Shown: positions 11,701 to 24,307 of the stretch, in pieces
How positions within the stretch are numbered: position 1 is the first letter of the stretch
Layout of the letters: each line of letters opens with the position of its first letter
NCBI GenBank assembly: GCA_002914805.1
Contig: JXTB01000303.1
Coordinates: forward strand, 475,453-539,452
Reading direction: 5' to 3'
Length of the DNA: 64,000 nt
Source: Parasponia andersonii
Taxonomy: Eukaryota; Streptophyta; Magnoliopsida; Rosales; Cannabaceae
The notes under the pieces: model-generated
What the model saw: the letters and a program-made list of their open reading frames with translations, nothing else
Told to the model about the DNA's origin: nothing
Database searches by the model: none
Translations under genes and position numbers: made by a program

Positions 11701-13139
11701 ATGACCAAATTTTCTCAAACTTGACAACACCAGCATCGCAATTAATTGATGATTTATTTGGAGATAATTCCAGTAATGTTGTAGGCACTACTGAACTTAA
11801 AAGTGATGATGACCCCTTTGCAGATGTTTCATTTCACACCAATGAGAGTAAAGAACCTGTAGATGACCTCTTTTCTGGGATGACTGTTGATGGTAAAGAG
11901 GGGGTTATTGAGAATCACATTGCAGGAATGAAAAATGGCCCTGAAGTATTTGATATATTTGGCTCCGATTCTGGAATTCTGGGGCAGGAAAATCATAAGA
12001 AATATGTTGAGGATTTAATGGGAGGTTTGTCCATTAATGAAAGTGGAACGAAGATGATGCAAAATGGAACCTCTTCTGGGGAAGTATCTCAAGCTTTATT
12101 CTCAGATACAAAGAGTCATCCCAGTCATCAGGTCTCTAACAATGCTATGAGCGGCATTCTTGGTCCTCAAACTGCAGGAATGAATGCAAATTTTATGTTT
12201 CCTCAAGGTGCTATACCACCAGGGTTTATGTTCAATCAAGCATTTCCTCCTCAACAGATCAATTATGGTGCCATGGGAAATCTCTTTGCACAACAGCTCG
12301 CAACGATGTCTAGCTTCCAACACATGGGGAATCTGACTGCTCAAAACTCTGGTGGTGTTGGAACAACTGGAGGTTATTCTTCGGCCCTTCCTGACATATT
12401 CCAATCAAAATTTCCAAGTCCAGCTGCTAATTCAACGGTGAACAGTTCAAAGAAAGAGGAAACAAAGGCATTCGATTTCATCTCTGTAAGTTGATTCTTA
12501 TTCTTGATTTTTATACAGCAGTTTTTATAATAAAATCAGTGTATTTTATTACATATTCGAAGGTGGAAGCAACTTTATATCAACTTTTATTCTTCCACTG
12601 AGATTAACTAAATGTTTGATCTTTTCGAGTTGAAATTAGTTTATGTAGACAGCTCAATAATCTGAGGGAGAACAAGCACGATATTTCTAATTTCCTTTCC
12701 AATCCTTTATACACTTGACTTCTGGGCTACTGGCAGTTTTTGTCATGCCTCAATAACGATGTCCCTGTGCTGCAACGTTGACCCATTGATCAATTCTATG
12801 TTAGTTAGCCATATGCATTCAGTATATTTAGTGGTGTTTAGATTTCGGTGGCTGATATGAAGAGGAAGGATTTGACCTGGTACTTGCGGAAAACTGATGT
12901 GGATTACGTAGTCGGCTCTCAAAGGCTAGAAAGAGTAGTGGGTTTTTCTTGGAAGCTAAAGTAACAGCCATGTACGAAAAGTTCAATGGCTTAGATGCAT
13001 GGGCTACAGTTGACTTATCGATTCTAGGTTCAATTTCAAAAAAAAAAAAGAAAAAGAAAACAGAGCTCTAACCACTTTTCCATGCCTTGTCTTGCAGGAC
13101 CATCTTCAAGCTGCTCGTGATCCGAAGAGATTGATTTAA
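8790..13139 (+). CDS. MTV1: ENTH/VHS-domain trafficking adaptor MTV1 (tepsin-like), five exons
   Basis: Exons 8790-8996, 9651-10397, 10659-10814, 11541-12485 and 13098-13139 join in phase 0 at every GT..AG junction to give 698 aa. The start is the first ATG after a long CT-rich leader (about 8440-8789) that contains no ATG; the protein begins MDSSRRAVESYWRSRMID. The ENTH domain covers roughly residues 1-130 and a second helical VHS-like domain roughly 235-370 (ETIVTSGGVRLQPTRDG ... KAVCVLESILRR). The tail is long, acidic and disordered, with repeated D/E-rich DDLF/DPF motifs. LFSGMTV at residues 480-486 fits the AP-4 beta-ear motif described for animal tepsin. The end FDFISDHLQAARDPKRLI is family-typical. 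In Arabidopsis MTV1 acts at the trans-Golgi network in clathrin-dependent sorting of vacuolar cargo. No lesions are seen. Confidence 0.95.
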
Positions 13140-14443
13140 CTCCTTAAATTAGGCACGTGGATATGAATCTCAGCAATTTGAATGAGTTTTTGAGGCATGC
13201 TGAACAAAGTAGGTTACTCTCTTGAAACCGAGGAATTTGAATATTCTTTCGCAATAATGGAACATGTGCAGATATTACCCACATGTTTCCATGTAAATTG
13301 CTTCCTAAGTGATAAGAGGGTTGAAAAATCCCGAGTGTTAGATGAAAGAGGGGGAGGATGAATGTGAAGTGTTCACTGTTCAAGATGAAATTAGAGTGAG
13401 AGAATGCTGTCTAGTTAAATATAGCTTTTCAGTTTTTTAAACCTCTAAATGCAGCATGTCTTTCCTTTTCTGCAAGACAAGTAGAGTCGTTTTCTGTATT
13501 TCGCATCTTTTTCTTTTTTTTTATTTAATTATTTTTTTTTTTTGAGGGGCATGTACTTTCTTTGTTTTCTTCTCCTGACCACGAGAAGTAATTGTGGAAA
13601 ATATCTCCGAACACAAAGTTTTGGTTGGCGGGGTGGGTGAAAGAAAAGAAGGAATTATAGTGTTGGCTTTTTATATGTTACTCCACATACATTTATACAA
13701 TTTCAATTTGGCAACGGTGGTAATTGCTAATATATTTTTCTCACCATTCTTTCGTTCTTCCTCGCTATGTTGCGTCATAAAATGTGGAGTATATCTTTTT
13801 CACATGCTTTTTTATTCTCTTTTTTTTTTTTTTTTTTTTGGTCTTCTCCTACATATATTAGTAAATTAATTGGAAATGAAAGCAATTCCTTATTATGTTT
13901 GGGGTTTTGGTACGTGCTTGACGATGATTTTGTCTTAAAAAGGTTATTAAATTAACAAAACACGGCAATCAACTCCAAACTATTAATGGCAAACTAAAAT
14001 ATAATGAAACTCCAGAACCTTTTAATAGCTATTAAGTTTTCCACATTTATTAACGTGTTTGTCTCTCGAATTTGTCTTCGGACGCCGGCAATTTAGTTTC
14101 ATTTTGCTCACCCTTGTTTTTGGATCAGGAAATCTCATAAAAGACGAACAAGGAGCCATTTCTTAAAAAAATTTGAAAAAAATCCCAACTTCAACCGGAT
14201 ATGGTTTCTGTAGTCGATCAAGCAACCGTTTAGACTTGCAGAAAGCTGGTAGTAATCGTTCTTATTTTGGGATTTGAAAGAAGCAAATGCTGCATACTAC
14301 TTTGTAAGTCTTATCAATGATGTCGCGGAGGAGGCCATTTCAAAGCATCCATAACAAAATTAAAGTAGCACAAATACAAAGCAGACTCGGTTCTTGTTAA
14401 ATTAGGAACTGTGTTAAGCATCTGAATAGACACAAAACAGTTG
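13140..14443. other. Convergent 3' region between MTV1 and the LETM1-like gene
   Basis: This holds the MTV1 3' untranslated region, T-rich runs (13510-13540, 13818-13840) and then AT-rich sequence up to the stop codon of the minus-strand gene. No further gene is supported. Confidence 0.7.
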
Positions 14444-17400
14444 TCATGAAATCTTCGAGGATGGATCTTCAGGGTTGCTTCGTATCCTAACTTCCATCTT
14501 CTTGGTTCTCTTTAGTTGTTTCACAACATCCAGCCGCTCAGAGGAGTAAGGAGAAGGGATCTAGAAGCAAGAAAAATAAATTAAAATGGAAAAGAATAAA
14601 ATGACAAAGTCGAGAGCAATGCTATGAGGGACCTATATTGCTTAGCGTCGCACCCCAAAAAAGAAAATGCGAGAGCTAAGCACTGCAGATTCCCTTTTAG
14701 CATTTTCCAGCTAAAGTGAGTAGAAGTTACCATGCTCGGCATGTACTTTTTGATTGCCGCTAGTATGGCTGCATGACCTACAGCAGATACCTTACAATAG
14801 AAAGGAAGAAAATCAAATTCTGTAACAATAGGCTCATATTAGCCAATGCCACTAGCAAAGACCGTATAAAAGTTCTGTTTCTCACCAAAGCATGGCAATG
14901 TTGACACATAAACTTGGTTAGGAGGGCTTACAGGAAGTAACATTAGAATTGTAACTGGTACAAGTGAGGCAATGTCATTAAGCGTTCTTTTCAATGTATG
15001 TCTCTCTCTCCTTGTAACCTTGTATCCGCGCAATTGTTTGAAGAACAGCTCCAAAGCAATCATAATGTCCACAAAAAGCAACCAAGTGCCCATCCATACA
15101 TCCTTAAAACAATTCAATTTGGAATATAAGCATCTGAAGTTATCCAAATCTGTCCAAAATATTCGTGACTGGGGAACTAATGGCCTTACAGAGCTTGCAG
15201 ATGCCAACTTGATGCTGTACTTTTTGAGTAAACTCTTATGTATAGGATTTAGTTTTGCAGTAGAGCTCTCCTCTGTAGGGTTCACCGTTCGGGTTCCAGT
15301 TTCCAGTGAGCCATTAACCTGCCACTAACAGTGGGCACAGTCTGAAAAATACTAATGACATTATAGGAGATTTCATGTGAAAGCCTTACCTTTCTTAGTT
15401 TAAAATCATGCTGAAACTCTTTATTTGGACGCCCTGCCATAATGAAGTCATTTGGGTTTTGTTGAGACTCCATGATTAGAGATGCCTTGGTTGTACCTAT
15501 GGCTTTCACTGATGATAGTGCTGGATCATGGACACTGTTCAAAACAAACGCAATTATTTCAATCACCTACAGTGAACGGTGGCTATTCAAAATCTGAGAA
15601 CCATAAGAATAAAAAGAGAAAATACCTTGATTTACCATAAACAGCCCAGGTGTCTTCCAAACAAAAGGCTAACAGGGTCTGACTGAAAAATTGATGAAAC
15701 CTAAATTAAAAGCTGATAGGACACTTAAGTAGAAATAGACTATTTAGCATATAGATCTCCGCAATAAAATGATACTGCATTGGCTACCTCTGCAGCAAGA
15801 ATGACAGCAAATCAGTGTCTAAGAGCTGTTGAGTTGAACGAGAAAAGTGAGCAAATCCAGAGACAACATCATAGCATGTAGCAAAAACTGTAGAGAGAAC
15901 AATCTCTGTCTCTGCTTGGAGGGCATGTTGCTTGGATCTTTGTCTCTCTTGACTGCATACTGAAGGAAATGAAGCATAAAAATCAAGCCATCCAATTTCC
16001 CCCGTCACAACCTGTAGAGATTTTTAAGGTTAGGATGTTTGCATTTTATCTATTTAAAAGGACAATAGAAACGCACCTCCATGAAGGATTGGTACATGGA
16101 TATGTACGAAAATTCTTGATAGATAAAAATGCTGCCGCACTCCAAGTAGCTGAAGGAAAACCATTGAAATCTGACAGTTACTTAAATTGTGGATACATTC
16201 AAAAGTCGCTATAGAGATGGTGATAATTTAATTACCTGAGCAAGTCCCTAACTGGCTCGTCAAGATCCTTTATGCCCATTTTAGATAAGAATAATCTAGT
16301 CCTTCTTCCAAGATATGCAAAAAGTCCTAAAGTGGCCAAAGTATCTGCTTGAACCTATCAATACTAATTATTTCATTATTGAATAAAATGTTTTCAACTA
16401 CTGGTCTTAAAAAAAAAAATCCTACGGAAAAATCACAGGTCAAATTGACCATTGTGTTAGGTTTTTGAGACTAGAATACTGCGAAGATGATTTGATAGTT
16501 AACCTTGTCAGGAAAAGTCCGCCCTGTTGAAATCACCATTTCTTTGTGGAATGCTATTGAGAGTTTCTTCTGAGCCAACCCAATCCAAAATTCTAGCTCT
16601 TCACTTTTCTTACTTTGAAGAACCTTTGTACCAAAATGGGACAGGAAATCCAATTCAAATCCTGCCTCAGTAGCTAATTGGTGCAATTTTTCCACTGACA
16701 CAAGACAGTGCGCGAGATCCATGAATTCTATCATTACATCCTCTGTTGAAAGTGTAAACAAAGGGCAGGTTGTACGTCCGGAACCCAATTTCCCCACTGC
16801 AGCACAGCAGCTGATAGCCACAACCATCCCTGCGACACCACTGAACACCTCGGTGTTTAGGCTATATTCCTAATGGTAGAATGAAAATGATTCTCGTATG
16901 CATTAGAAAACACTTAGCAATCCAGTATACACCAATATTTGTCATGCACATGATTGTGGAAGACTAATAAGCCAAGTGGCATGTGATGTACTAAAAGCTG
17001 AAAATGATATGAGCAAACCTTCCTGCATATTCCATGGACCACTTTTTCAGCAAGGGAATGAAAAATGCTGCCACACGCGGCAGTTCAACGACCCTAAACC
17101 ATTCTCCTAGTTTAGAATGCCTGGTGTTCAACTGATTTTCAATGTACTCGCCAACCAAATTTATCTTTGGTGTCAAGCTGAAAACGATGGAAGAACAAAA
17201 CATTAAACCTAGTGTACATTTCCATCACCAATATATCTGTCTCCAATTGGAGAAAAAATGCAACAGTTCTTGGCCACCCAATGGATAAATTACCAAGCAA
17301 AGTTTTAATATCTAACTGGACTCATTCAGATACAGAACAAGTTTTTGACGTATAAAGAAGTCTAAAATCTTAATGCAGGCATAATGCAGTAAACCACAAT

Positions 17401-18848
17401 CTACTTATGAAGCTGATTCAAATATAGAATTCTAGGATTTAAGAGCTCGTCAATATCATTAATTCTTATTTCCATTTTATAAAAATGTGATATCCTTACA
17501 TATCGTTAACTGGGCAAAGTTTGTTATAATGGCGTTCACGAGAAAGCAGAACTTCTACTTCAATTGCTGTCTTCAACAGAGCATAAACAGCAACCTGACA
17601 AACCATGGTAATCAATCAGTCATGATACAGCATCTCCTTTAATTTATTTACATAACAACGATGTTTCTCGCTTCCACTTGATTGTAAGTCACTGTCACAT
17701 CTAGTTCAAGGCTGAATAGCGGAACAGCAACTATATGTCAGAAAGAGTGCAAACTTGTATTATATGCCCAAAAAAAAAAAAAAAAACATATGAACACGGT
17801 CATTGGATTGTAATCTGTTATATTATCCATACCAGGTAAGAAATCCGTTTATGCCATTCGTGTACATCCTTTCCAACCCATGCCATGGCAAGCTCTGGAC
17901 CAGTTCCCGTCAATTTCAGGGACTCAACTGCAAGGGAGAAGCTCCTAGCTGATTCATGTAATACCCATAAAAGACAATCGACCCGATTGAACTCGATTTC
18001 ATCACACTGAGTTTTGGCCTCTGGATCACAATTCTCACTATTAGCTTCAGCAAAATAAGCAGAAGCTGGGAAGGACAATGTGGTACAAGAAGAAAACCGC
18101 CTTGACGAAGTGTAGCAACTAAACAACAACCCAAAGAAGACATTTTTTCTAGCAAGGCTGTAGCTTCTTTGTTCCTTTGATTTGCAACTTGAAGCTTGAG
18201 ATGCCTTAGCTGATTTTCTTTGCTTGTTCTCTGATCTCATACATTTTCTGCCACCCACACAAAGGTCTTATTAACTAATCATCACAATTCCAGAAGGAAT
18301 TATTGCCACAAATTAGTTGTTAAGAAAGATTTAATTAAAAACAAGCAACAAAAAGAAGATATTAATTACGAAAAAGAAAACAGACTGAGGTAAAATTCCA
18401 AAAAGAATACAGATTTTTAATAGGCCTGCTTCAATTGAAAAATGCTTATATATTTTTTCAAAGAACAAAAATAAATGTAGATATCAAGCAGCAATTTCAA
18501 GTTCAGAATTGCATAAATCCCACCAAAAAGAAAAAAGACCCAGTTGATATATTACAAAAATAAGAATAAATACAAAAGAGTAACAAGTTGAGTTATTAAA
18601 GCTAGAAGATTAGCATATAAACAGTTGCCTGCCCTTTCATTTACCAATCAATCCAATGTGTGTGTGTGTGTGTGTGTGCACATATATATAGACAAATCTC
18701 AATATCTTTGAGACTTATCAAAGTCACTCCTACAAAGAGAGAGAGGAAGTCACTAAGAAGAGCCAAAGAAGAGAAGAGCAGAGTGAGAGAGAGAAAGAGC
18801 TTACGAGTTGTAGAAATGGGTAATTTGCAGAGACAAATGGAAAGCCAT
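14444..18848 (-). CDS. LETM1-like protein, probably plastid-targeted, 14 exons
   Basis: Exons, in order: 18848-18805, 18247-17833, 17594-17500, 17177-17019, 16840-16504, 16354-16236, 16149-16077, 16011-15788, 15682-15626, 15534-15390, 15318-15190, 15102-14941, 14790-14731, 14560-14444. All junctions are GT..AG and all phases agree, giving 711 aa. The amino terminus MAFHLSLQITHFYN followed by a basic Ser-rich segment suggests an organellar transit peptide. Recognisable blocks are LLWVLHESARSFSLAVESLK, GEYIENQLNTRHSKLGEWFR and EIGWLDFYASFPSVC. The last ~110 residues (KQLRGYKVTRRERHTLKRT, NDIASLVPVTILMLLPVSA) resemble a LETM1 domain, known from ion-homeostasis proteins. I place it with the plant LETM1-like family of unknown precise role. 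The first exon is the least certain part: two earlier ATGs lie out of frame, and MRSENKQRK in exon 2 is an alternative start. Confidence 0.85.
18656..18678. repeat. (TG)n microsatellite in intron 1 of the LETM1-like gene
   Basis: About eleven TG units followed by CATATATATA, lying between coding exon 1 (ends 18805) and coding exon 2 (begins 18247) of the minus-strand gene. Confidence 0.9.
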
Positions 18849-20026
18849 AAACGACCGAAAAGGAGAGAAGACCAAAGGAAATGGGAGCCATTTAAGTCGC
18901 AAACACAAGAGCTTTTGAGCGTACCCATCGAGGCGCACACACACGTCTTAGAGAGAGAAAGACACAGATTATATTAATTAATATATAGATAAATAAATAA
19001 ATGAGGAAGAGTTGGAAATGGATAATAAGTTAATGTATGTATAAAAATGGATATATTTACTAGTGTGTCTTAGGGTTTATCTCCCGCCAGCCGTCTTGCT
19101 TCCAAGTTCTTGGACAGCTTGTACTGATATCTTATAGGAGGAGCTTATGATTACTACAAACTTCGTTGACCATCTTCCTAACAGAACAGGACAGAACCGA
19201 AACTTAAGAATGAAGTAACAGGAGCTGTTGCCCTTTGGAGTAATTAATTCTTTTATGATTGACACCTTGTTAACAGTTTTTAGTTATTCTCTAGAGGCTA
19301 GAGCACACAATTATTTGAGTTGTGTTTCAGTTCGAACCAATCACTGTTCTCCATTCCCGTGAGATTAACATAGATATGACTAACCGGTCACAATCCTCTA
19401 TTCCCCTAAGACAACAAGGTCTCATTGCAGAATGTGACCTTTGCTCGCACAGCCCCATAATTGCTTTATAATTAGGAAAGGCATCGCTGGTTTGTAACAA
19501 CACGACTGAGCAAACGAATGAAATGTTCTCATCTCATGTTTTCCGAACCTTTAAGAGGTCGGCAGTGGCAGGTCCTTAAAAATCATAACGTGTGCAGTAT
19601 AAGAGGCATGGGGCGTCATGGAGTTGTAACTAATGAATTAAAGTTCACAATTTGGGCAGACTGAGAGGCATGGAGCTGCATTTAATGAAGGACTTTTCAT
19701 TCTTTTATTGATTTCTCCTTCCAAGCTGCAAGGAGATGAAAATATGGACAAGTAGATGAATATGAAGACTGGAGGCTTAAGCCTGTTAATGAGAATTTTA
19801 AGAAACACGGAATCCTAACTTTAAGTTGGTTGGGAGAGTATTTTGATTTTTCCTCTGCTTAAACCTAAAATGATTTGTAAAAGCTACAAACCTCTTCATA
19901 AAACATAGAACAAAATTCCATGTGTTCTTTACATTGCATGTCATTCCATAATAGGAGTACACCACTCAAATTCAAGATATAATTCGGTGAAACACCCGCA
20001 TATCGACGTTCACATTGACCACTAAT
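18849..20026. other. Leader/promoter of LETM1-like gene and 3' flank of COX19
   Basis: Read on the minus strand, a TATA-like stretch near 18970-18990 precedes a CT-rich leader. That leader contains upstream ATGs at 18928 and 18891, both out of frame with the chosen start at 18848. The remaining kilobase up to the COX19 stop codon shows no supportable gene. Confidence 0.55.
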
Positions 20027-21710
20027 TCAGCTTTTATCATCAATCCTCTTACTATCTTTGTCTTCGGACCCTTCTATGTCAGTTTCCTTTCCAAATCCAA
20101 GTTCAGACATGTCTTGTTTAGCCATCAAATTCCTGAAAGATTCAGAGGAATGATCATGATATATAATTGCAACAAGTCCGATACAATTGCCGAAAATCAG
20201 GGGAAACATGAAGGTTCGACATCCATTACCTGAGTGAGAAAATTACCAATGGAACGCGTGTTAAGTTTCTAAAGTAAATTTTTGGAGTCGTCAAAGATCA
20301 GTACTTAAGGTAGTGCTTAGCAACTTTATTAACCATGAAATTAAACAACAGTGTGTAGGATATACAACTCACTATGAAGTATAAGCATAGTATTACTATA
20401 CACTAGAGGCACAAAACTCACTTCTCCATACGACATTGGAGGTACTTTTTTGAGAAGCTTCTGCATTTGTCAGATTGATGGCCAAAAGATTTGAGGCAAC
20501 TGAGATATTCTTTCTTCTCCTGAAAAAAGTAAATAAATTGGAATATAAAAGAAACAAGCTAAGCGATGACCAGAAATTATCGTGAAACAACGGTAAGAGA
20601 TACTACTTGGAAGAATTCCTTCCATTTCTTGACACATTATATGTAAAAATTACAAATTGGATTGAGATTGGAATGCTCAGGGTCAAATTACCAGGTCGCA
20701 CAAGTGCATATGATCCAAAGGGAAGACTCCTTTCTCAGGAGGTACTGGTCTCAGTCCCCTATTTCCACCAAAGGCACCACCTACAAGAAATAGCACATAA
20801 ACATTATGCATACGTATCTAAATCTGATCTAATCTTCAGATTACTCCACTCCAAATTTTTTTTATAACAAAAAAGCAACTCTAATTTTTAGTTCGGAAAT
20901 CAAATACAAATTTGGTGATCTCAAATGAATCAAGTTAAAAAATGATGAAGAAAAAAATCATCAAACTGTTTGATGATCCAACCCATTAAGGTTAGGTAGA
21001 TCTATGTTCGGAATTTGATTCCTCATGGGAAGGGAACGTGCATTGCAATATGCTAGAGTTTCATCTCCCAAAGATTGTAGAGTTTAGCAGGGGAACAAGT
21101 TCAAAAAATAAAATGTCTCATGATCCTCATGAGCAACAAATCTAGCAACCAATTATTCAATCAAGAATCGTCCTTTTCAGCAACGCAAAAGACCGTAAGA
21201 AACCCTTTTTCTCCAATAAAAGTGAAAGCTTTCGAATCCTACAGTCTCTTAGGAATTAAAAAGATTCGTTCTTTGGTCTCATAAAAGCTCACTGGTTTAG
21301 AAAGGGGACAATTAACAACAATATGTACTATTTTGTTTCATGTACACAAATTCTGAGACCAACCCAGCAGCATTCCAGATGAAACTTTTCCTCTGATAAT
21401 CAAATCAAGAACATACAACCAAATTTTATCGGAAAAAAAAAAAATGTAGTCAAATATGAAGATTTTTAAAGTTATGCAATTTCCATTATTTGGGGCCGAA
21501 AGACAAAAGAATAACTTCCGGAAAATCTACTCGAATGAGTTCTTATTCTATTTCGAAGTATCAACTACTAACAACAATAACGAAAGCGAAGATTATATGC
21601 AAAAGAAAACTTGGGAATGAAAATATTTTTACCCTTTTTCTTGTTTTGTTTTCCTTTTCCTAAATTTTCTAAGCAAACAAACAGGGGTATGAGAGAGAAC
21701 CTGCACTCAT
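20027..21710 (-). CDS. COX19: COX19, twin CX9C cytochrome c oxidase assembly factor, four exons
   Basis: Exons 21710-21701, 20780-20692, 20519-20422 and 20132-20027 join in phase to 100 aa. The first coding exon is only 10 nt (MSA plus one base) and is followed by a 920-bp intron; this start restores the family-typical MS-x-GGAFGGNRGLRPVPPEKG. Two CX9C motifs form the CHCH fold: C31-DLEKKEYLS-C41 and C52-RSFSKKYLQ-C62. The conserved NLMAKQDMSELGF follows. COX19 works in the mitochondrial intermembrane space in copper delivery to cytochrome oxidase and is imported by the MIA40 disulfide relay. The acidic tail GSEDKDSKRIDDKS is variable in the family. No damage is seen. It runs in the same direction as the LETM1-like gene but is a separate unit. 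Confidence 0.95.
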
Positions 21711-22141
21711 ATCGCAAGCCTTTTCTTGATTAGAAATTCAATACTCGAGCCCTTCAATTTACAGGATTCGCCACCGCACTCCGATCGCCATTACGAGGCT
21801 TCAGGAAACACACACACAAAAGCTAAAAAGACGAGAACAAAAAAAAAAGAGAAAAAAAAACGCTCGCGTGGAAAACCACAAAAAAACTTTTATATATATA
21901 TATATAAAAGAAAAAGAAAAAAGACATTTGCTAAATCTAGAGTACTTAATTGGTTATAGCATGAGGTTACTGTAGAGTTGTTTGTACGGTATAAAACTCT
22001 AGAATAAAAAAAAATAAAAAATAAAAGAAGAAGAAAAAGAAGAAAACGTTAGGCCCGTTACAAAACGAGATCGGCAAGCAAGTTAATTTTTTTAAAAAAA
22101 AAAAAAAAAAGTTCTTGTTGGTTCAATCCTTCACCGGTGGC
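21711..22141. other. COX19 leader/promoter and A-rich spacer
   Basis: Contains the probable COX19 5' leader, an (AT)n palindrome at about 21890-21908 (TTTTATATATATATATATAAAAG-like, which could supply a TATA element) and A-rich runs at 22010-22030 and 22095-22110. Nothing else is supported. Confidence 0.55.
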
Positions 22142-24307
22142 TGTAATACCTGTAAAGTCACGAGAGTAAATTAGACTTTAAGACAAATAATAAAGTTATA
22201 AATATTGAATTTTCGATTAAAATAATAAAAAATTTGGAATATTATAATATTTTGTAATAATGTTCAGTTTTTTTCTTAAAAACTCCTCAAAAGTTCAAAT
22301 TTTCAGCAAAATAGGGGCTTAAGGGAGAGAGAAAGAGACCGCCGCACCGCCGCCGCACTGCCGCCTGCCTCGACCGATGCACCAGCCCACGACAAAGAGC
22401 TTTCGAAGACGAATCCAACGCCACCGGTCTCGCCTCGTTTCAACATCGGACGAAACCGTAGCGACCCCATAAGGATCCCGCCTCCGGCGAGGTTTTCCGG
22501 TCACCAGAGCGCCGTCCAAACTCCGTTTTCAACACCTCTGGCAAGTAAAGCTCCATCTCACCACCGCCGATCAACTCCAAGTGGTTTCACGTTAAAATTC
22601 ATCTCCGGTAAGTTTTTACCATTTTTACCGTTTTTACCAACTATGTAAAAAGTGATATTCAGGTAATTATTTTGATTAAATAATTTATTTATCCGAGATA
22701 AATATCTGGGGTGAAAGAGGGTTAAAAATTATGAATAATTACAATTAGAAAAAGTAAAAAGGGTAACAGAAAGTGCGGTAAATAGTAGTTAGAAAACAAA
22801 AGATATTTTTCTAATTATTTTCAAAAGGTGGTATTTATGTAATTCTCGGATTTTTGGGCTTAATTAATGCTAGGGACCTCGAAACTGAGTTCTGATTTTG
22901 AATTTGAACTCAGTGAGGTCAAGACATGAATTTTGATATAAAATATCATTATATTTCGTTGTGGAACGAAAATTAGAATTTTGTGGCACAGATTGCACCA
23001 TTTTGCATGCCATGGGCCGGTCCCGCACCGGGACCCGATTTTGACAAAGTATATATCTGACTTAGCATTTTTGGATGCTCTGAATTCAGTGGTAACCTCC
23101 ATTTCTATATTTGAAGCTTTGGTGGAAAAGTCACTTTTTCTAGTGGACTTACTAGGAACCAGAAATTGTCGTTTAAGCACCTGAGTGACTAGCCGGAGAT
23201 TTTTCGAGCGTCATTGACCTGGTATTACTACCATATCAAGGTAGAGGTTCGATTATCTAATTTTTATATTTATTTTAGATTTTATTTGTATAAAAATTTA
23301 TTTATGAAAAATCGTGATTTTACGATGGTTAAAAAAGTTATTGTTAATTGTTGAGTTATACTGGGATTGGATAGCATAAATTATTTTATACATTTTTACA
23401 TACTAGTTTTGGGGTAAAATAGCGGTTTACTGCCCATTTTACAATAAATCCCAAAATAATGCCAAGTTGGATTTTTAAAGCATGATTGGATTATTAGATA
23501 CATGGTAGCCGTGAACTGTGACATATTGTATATGACATAGGATCACACACTTGAGTTTCATTATAGCATCGAGGTATTTTTAGGTCGTTGGCAAGTTGCT
23601 GCAGCGCTAGGTGAGAGACCTAGGCCCATGCATAGGTTTTTTATCTGATACGCCTACGGGCAGTGTCAGGATGCTAGGTACCCCTGCTATAGAGGTATTA
23701 CAGAGCCGTGATGGGAGGATGAGAGCTCACTTATATACTTGTTGATATATGATATGTATAATGATGTGGTTTTGATTTTGGTTTTGAATATGTGATTATT
23801 CAGGATACCAATAAATTTATAAATTTGATTTATATATGGATTTAAAGGAACTAACTATGCAGATTTGAGAAATTGCATCAATCAAAAAGGTAATTAAATT
23901 CCTACTGAGCATTTGAATGCTCATCCCTTACGTTTCCCCTCTCAGACAGTGCTCGGTGTGACTTTGAAAACTCGGGAGCAGAGGATTGAGGAGTTGGTTA
24001 CCGTACCAGAAATTGGTAACTATGTAAATAACGTTGTTATTTATCTTGGCATATATTAAATATTAATGGGCCCGTTTCACAGACTCTGTCTGTATAACTA
24101 GTGTGTTGGATTGTGAGACTACTGATAATGATGCTTAGTTTGTTTAAATAAATTTTATTTAACAATTTAAGTCTAATGGTGATCACAAAACTGTGAAAAT
24201 TTTCCTTTTAAATTATTTTTATGAATTTTTCTTAAAAAAAAAAAAACCTTTGAATTTCTACTTATAAAATTCTCTTTCTGCCACTAGCTCGGGTTTGGGT
24301 CGTGACA
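22142..24307 (+). mobile_element. Solo LTR, 2.2-kb family, copy 2
   Basis: It begins TGTAATACC and ends TTTGGGTCGTGACA and is 2,166 bp, the same length as copy 1. Four bases TGGC are repeated on both sides (22138-22141 and 24308-24311), a probable target duplication. Shared landmarks with copy 1 are the ATTCATCTCCGGTAAG module, CTCAGTGAGGTC, GTGGAACGAAAATTAGAATT and GATGGGAGGATGAGAGCTCA. There is no coding content. Same orientation as copies 1 and 3. Confidence 0.85.

Noticed and set aside
18660-18977. Arg/Glu-rich plus-strand open frame
   Set aside because: Shadow of the GA-rich leader and TG repeat of the minus-strand LETM1-like gene.
19262-19350. SINE or tRNA-like element around CAGTTCGAACC
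   Set aside because: B-box-like word present, but no A box at the right distance and no terminator.
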